Shown in pieces: positions 61,452 through 64,000 of a stretch of DNA of 64,000 nucleotides. The notes below the pieces were generated by a model. That model did not search any database and was not told the origin of the DNA. It was given only the letters and a program-made list of their open reading frames with translations. Each line of letters begins with the position of its first letter. Positions within the stretch are counted from its first letter, which is position 1. The stretch lies in contig URDK01000002.1 of the NCBI GenBank assembly GCA_900546485.1, positions 1 through 64,000 of the forward strand, read 5' to 3'. Position numbers and translations under genes: made by a program. Source of the DNA: an uncultured Eubacteriales bacterium (GTDB lineage: Bacteria; Bacillota; Clostridia; Oscillospirales; Oscillospiraceae).

Positions 61452-62714
61452 TCAGGTGTTTTCGCTTGCCTTTTCTACCATGAGTTTCTTCGCTCCGGTG
61501 CTGGATGCAAAGAGCAAGACGGTAGCCAGAATGGCGGCGGCAAGGCCTATGATCCAGGAGAGAGTGTACGAACCGGTGATGTCATACGGCGCAGCCATGA
61601 TGATGTTGCAGACGGCAAGAGCAAGGCTGGCGAAGGCATTGACGAAGCCGAATACCTCACTGTAGTACTTGGAACCGAAGAGTTTGGACGTCAGCGTGGG
61701 CGGGAAGATCGTGCCGTGTGCGCTGCCGAGGCCGTAGAAGACGGCGACGACGATGAGCATCGGGAAGCTCTTGGCAATTATCAGGAACACATAGCACAGG
61801 CCCATGCATACGGTACCGAGCAGGATACCGGCCTTGACGCCGAAGCGGTCGAACACTGCGCCCATAATGAGCTTGCCGAAAATCGCGACGAGGCTGTAGA
61901 TGGACACGAAGGTTGCTGCAAGATCGGCGCTGATGCCTAGGCTGCCGCTGATGTGCGCCGGCATGTGATACATAGCGCCCATGGTGAGCAACATGACGAA
62001 AATACCGATGACGTATACCCAGAACGTGGCGTGACGGCGCAGCTCACGCAGAGGCAGTCCGGTCATGCCGGCCTCAGCCGTGGCGCCGGCCTTGACGGCC
62101 TCGTCAGCGCCGAGGGCCTTGAGGCCTTTGTCTTCAGGCTTGGAGCGGACGAGAAGGAACACAATCGGCACGAGGATAACGAGCATTCCGAGACCGAGGA
62201 TACGGAATGCCATACGCCAGCCCAGAGACTCGATGATGGAGCTGATAACGGGCGAGAGTATCATGGCACCGATGCTGCTGCCAGCAAAAGTGATGCTCAT
62301 GGCTTTGCTGCGGTCCTTGACGAACCAGCGAGTGAGTACGACGGCGATAGGCACGGTGGTGCAGAACACGCTGCCGGTGCCAATCACGAAAGCCAGAATG
62401 TAAAGCAGCACGACGTTGTTGACAAAGGAGAGGCAGGTGTACCCAATGACCGCTATGAGCAGGGAAACGGTCATAATCTTGCGGGTGTCCCTTACGGCCA
62501 GCACCTTACCGGCGACGGGCGAGAGTATCATGCCAAGGATGGAGGTGATAGTGCTGAATGTGCTGAATGCGGTACGGCTGATGCCGAGATCCTCGGTCAT
62601 GGGGACCGTGAAGAGGCCGAGGCAGCTGAGCAGCAGCGTGAAGAACGTCGCCATTATGAGCGTACAGGCGACGACTATCCACCAGCCGTAGAATATGCCT
62701 TTCTTCTTTTCCAA
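61452..62714 (-). CDS. MFS transporter (OxlT/MCT-like)
   Basis: This 420-residue membrane protein has 12 predicted spans. It starts with KKGIFYGWWIVVACTLIM, the opening typical of OxlT/monocarboxylate-type MFS carriers. SKAMSITFAGSSIGAMILSPV follows span 4-5, and the second half starts at LRELRRHATFWVYVIGIFVM. TTG 62714 has GGGGTG upstream; the in-frame extension to 62753 crosses a hairpin. It lies downstream of two SDR genes and probably imports their substrate or exports their product. Substrate unknown. Confidence 0.88.
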   Translation of the reverse strand: MEKKKGIFYGWWIVVACTLIMATFFTLLLSCLGLFTVPMTEDLGISRTAFSTFSTITSILGMILSPVAGKVLAVRDTRKIMTVSLLIAVIGYTCLSFVNNVVLLYILAFVIGTGSVFCTTVPIAVVLTRWFVKDRSKAMSITFAGSSIGAMILSPVISSIIESLGWRMAFRILGLGMLVILVPIVFLLVRSKPEDKGLKALGADEAVKAGATAEAGMTGLPLRELRRHATFWVYVIGIFVMLLTMGAMYHMPAHISGSLGISADLAATFVSIYSLVAIFGKLIMGAVFDRFGVKAGILLGTVCMGLCYVFLIIAKSFPMLIVVAVFYGLGSAHGTIFPPTLTSKLFGSKYYSEVFGFVNAFASLALAVCNIIMAAPYDITGSYTLSWIIGLAAAILATVLLFASSTGAKKLMVEKASENT

Positions 62715-62735
62715 GTTAACACCCCTTTTCCAGGT

Positions 62736-62763
62736 GCCGCCGCGCTTATTCAAGCGCGGCGGC
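62736..62763 (-). terminator. GC-rich hairpin between SDR and MFS genes
   Basis: A perfect 12-bp stem (62736-62747 with 62752-62763) has a four-base loop. There is no T run on the minus strand, so it may be an attenuator or mRNA-stabilising hairpin rather than a full terminator. Confidence 0.5.
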
Positions 62764-62773
62764 GTTTATGAGC

Positions 62774-63655
62774 TCAGTCTTTCTTGTATTCGCCAACGAG
62801 CTTGACGTCGGAGAGCTCGACAGGGCGAACCTTGTCAGCTATCCACACGCCCTGGGCACGCAGCAGGCCGTCATACTGGTCGTGAGTGAGTATGTAGAAG
62901 CACTCGGTGCCGAGCATGTTAAAGACCTTCTCGATGGTCTCATCCAGAGGTGCGGAGTTGTCAAGGACCTTCTTGCTGATGCCTTCCTGAGCCTTGTACC
63001 AGTCGGTCTGGTAGTATGGATCGTCGTTGATGGCAAAACGCTCAGGACGGTGGCGGTCGGTCTTCCACATCTCGGTCTGGACGAAGCCGGGGCAGAACAC
63101 GGAGACATCGATGTCGTTGCCTTCGGCCTTCATCTCTTTGTAGACGACCTCACTGAGGGCGACGGCGGCGTGCTTGCTGCTGAAGTAAGCGGGGCTGCTG
63201 CCGATGGTGATGAGGCCGGCGATGGAGCAGACGTTGAGGATCTGGCAGTGGTTGCCCTGAGCCTTCATCTGGGGGATGAAATAGCCCATCATGTACCAGT
63301 GGGAGTAGACGTTTGTCTCATATACCCAACGGATATCGCGCTCGGGGATATTCCAGACGTCGCCGTTGGTGCTGACGCCGGCGTTGTTGACAAGAATGTC
63401 GCAGCGGCCAAAGACCTCCATGCACTTGTCGAAGATCTTCTTGCAGTCGGCCTTGATGGTGACGTCGGCCTGGACGGCACATGACTCACGGCCCATGGCC
63501 CTGATCTCTTCGCAGACTTTTTGGACCTCGTCGCCGTGAATGTCAGCCACGAGAACGTCGGCTCCGCGCTTGGCCATGCCGAGAGCGAGGGCGCGGCCGA
63601 TACCGTTGGCGGCGCCGGTGACGACAGCTTTCTGACCCTTATAATCCTTTATCAT
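62774..63655 (-). CDS. Short-chain dehydrogenase/reductase 1
   Basis: This 293-residue classical SDR has the cofactor motif VVTGAANGIGRAL (12-24), the LVNNAGVSTNGDV motif, the catalytic Ser region LNVCSIAGL, and YFSSKHAAV with the Tyr-x3-Lys pair. After the catalytic site it has an unusual shared stretch, HRPERFAINDDPYY, also in the next gene. It is an NAD(P)-dependent oxidoreductase of a small alcohol or ketone. Operon with MFS gene likely. Confidence 0.9.
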   Translation of the reverse strand: MIKDYKGQKAVVTGAANGIGRALALGMAKRGADVLVADIHGDEVQKVCEEIRAMGRESCAVQADVTIKADCKKIFDKCMEVFGRCDILVNNAGVSTNGDVWNIPERDIRWVYETNVYSHWYMMGYFIPQMKAQGNHCQILNVCSIAGLITIGSSPAYFSSKHAAVALSEVVYKEMKAEGNDIDVSVFCPGFVQTEMWKTDRHRPERFAINDDPYYQTDWYKAQEGISKKVLDNSAPLDETIEKVFNMLGTECFYILTHDQYDGLLRAQGVWIADKVRPVELSDVKLVGEYKKD

Positions 63656-63670
63656 TGTTCGCAGCCTCCT

Positions 63671-64000
63671 TTAGCCGATGGGGTGAGTTCCTTCGTAGAT
63701 GGCTTTTACGCGGACCTTCTGCATCTCGATCGCCTCGGGATGAGTGAGAACATAGAACTTATCCTCCTCGAAGGCGGTAAAGACGGTCAGCCCTACGGAG
63801 TCTATGGGGATACCGCTGGCAACGCCACGAGCGGCGCGAATATTGCCTGCGACAAACTCTTCGCTCTTGTAGTAGGGGTCATCATTGATGGCGAAGCGTT
63901 CCGGGCGGTGCTTGTCGCTCTCGTGTATCTCAGTCAGGACGTAGGCCGGGCAGAGCACATGCATCTGGATATTGGTGATGCCGCGGCTCTTCAGGGCAAG
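63671..64000 (-). CDS. Short-chain dehydrogenase/reductase 2 (5' end outside window)
   Basis: This C-terminal part of a second SDR is open to the window edge. It contains MHVLCPAYVLTEIHESDKH, then RPERFAINDDPYY, FYVLTHPEAIEMQK, and ends with a TAG at 63671-63673. It is 15 bases upstream of the first SDR gene. The close match in C-terminal motifs shows a tandem duplication. The cofactor and catalytic motifs are outside the window. Confidence 0.82.
   Translation of the reverse strand, partial: LALKSRGITNIQMHVLCPAYVLTEIHESDKHRPERFAINDDPYYKSEEFVAGNIRAARGVASGIPIDSVGLTVFTAFEEDKFYVLTHPEAIEMQKVRVKAIYEGTHPIG

Overview
The window looks like a chromosomal segment of a GC-rich, anaerobic, amino-acid-fermenting member of the Clostridia, possibly Oscillospiraceae. 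The evidence is a complete selenocysteine-decoding set (selA, selB, selD, tRNA-Sec), a glycine/betaine-type reductase cluster (grd) with its own thioredoxin system, S-layer homology domains, a MalT-like LuxR regulator, and plasmid/ICE remnants typical of gut Firmicutes. The taxonomic call is inference; no rRNA gene or other strong marker is present.

Region 1 (1-21.7 kb) is accessory. It is flanked by a tRNA 3' end at the left window edge and a matching 3' tRNA fragment at 21681-21730, as expected of a genomic island integrated in a tRNA-Ala gene. It holds a LuxR/MalT-type regulator, a giant secreted SLH-anchored repeat protein (with a 296-bp exact internal duplication), a decayed serine recombinase, a complete maltodextrin operon (LacI regulator, cytoplasmic GH13, ABC importer, secreted alpha-amylase), and a decayed plasmid-like module (relaxase, replication initiator and ParB remnants plus a broken AT-rich gene). 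A second recombinase remnant lies just outside, at 22.7-23.1 kb.

Region 2 (23.7-40.7 kb, minus strand) is a selenium and reductase island: yedE, a TusA-like protein and DUF3343; selB, selA and tRNA-Sec; selD (itself a selenoprotein); a cysteine-desulfurase-like enzyme; grdD, grdC, grdA, trxA, trxB; and grdB, grdE, with two TetR regulators. grdA, grdB and selD contain in-frame UGA read as Sec.

Region 3 (40.8-60.7 kb) holds a BCCT transporter with two DUF3841 proteins, a divergent metallo-hydrolase/glycosyltransferase pair, and then a co-directional run of 18 genes. That run starts with a double-cubane-cluster reductase and its activase, yedF, DUF3343 and a second desulfurase. It continues with VTT membrane proteins, TIGR04282/TIGR04283-type glycosyltransferases, a kinase-like protein, an Fe-S protein, an E. 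coli ynjBCDE-like ABC system and two exported rhodaneses.

The most striking signal is a palindrome, TAATCGCGATTA and close variants. It sits in or next to the core promoter of seven transcription units across Regions 2 and 3: tRNA-Sec/selAB, trxB-grd, grdE-grdB, tetR, BCCT, metallo-hydrolase, and the double-cubane reductase operon. This points to one TetR-controlled regulon joining selenium metabolism, reductive amine fermentation and the double-cubane/rhodanese operon.

Region 4 (61.4-64 kb, minus) carries an MFS transporter and two tandem SDR genes, the second cut by the window edge.
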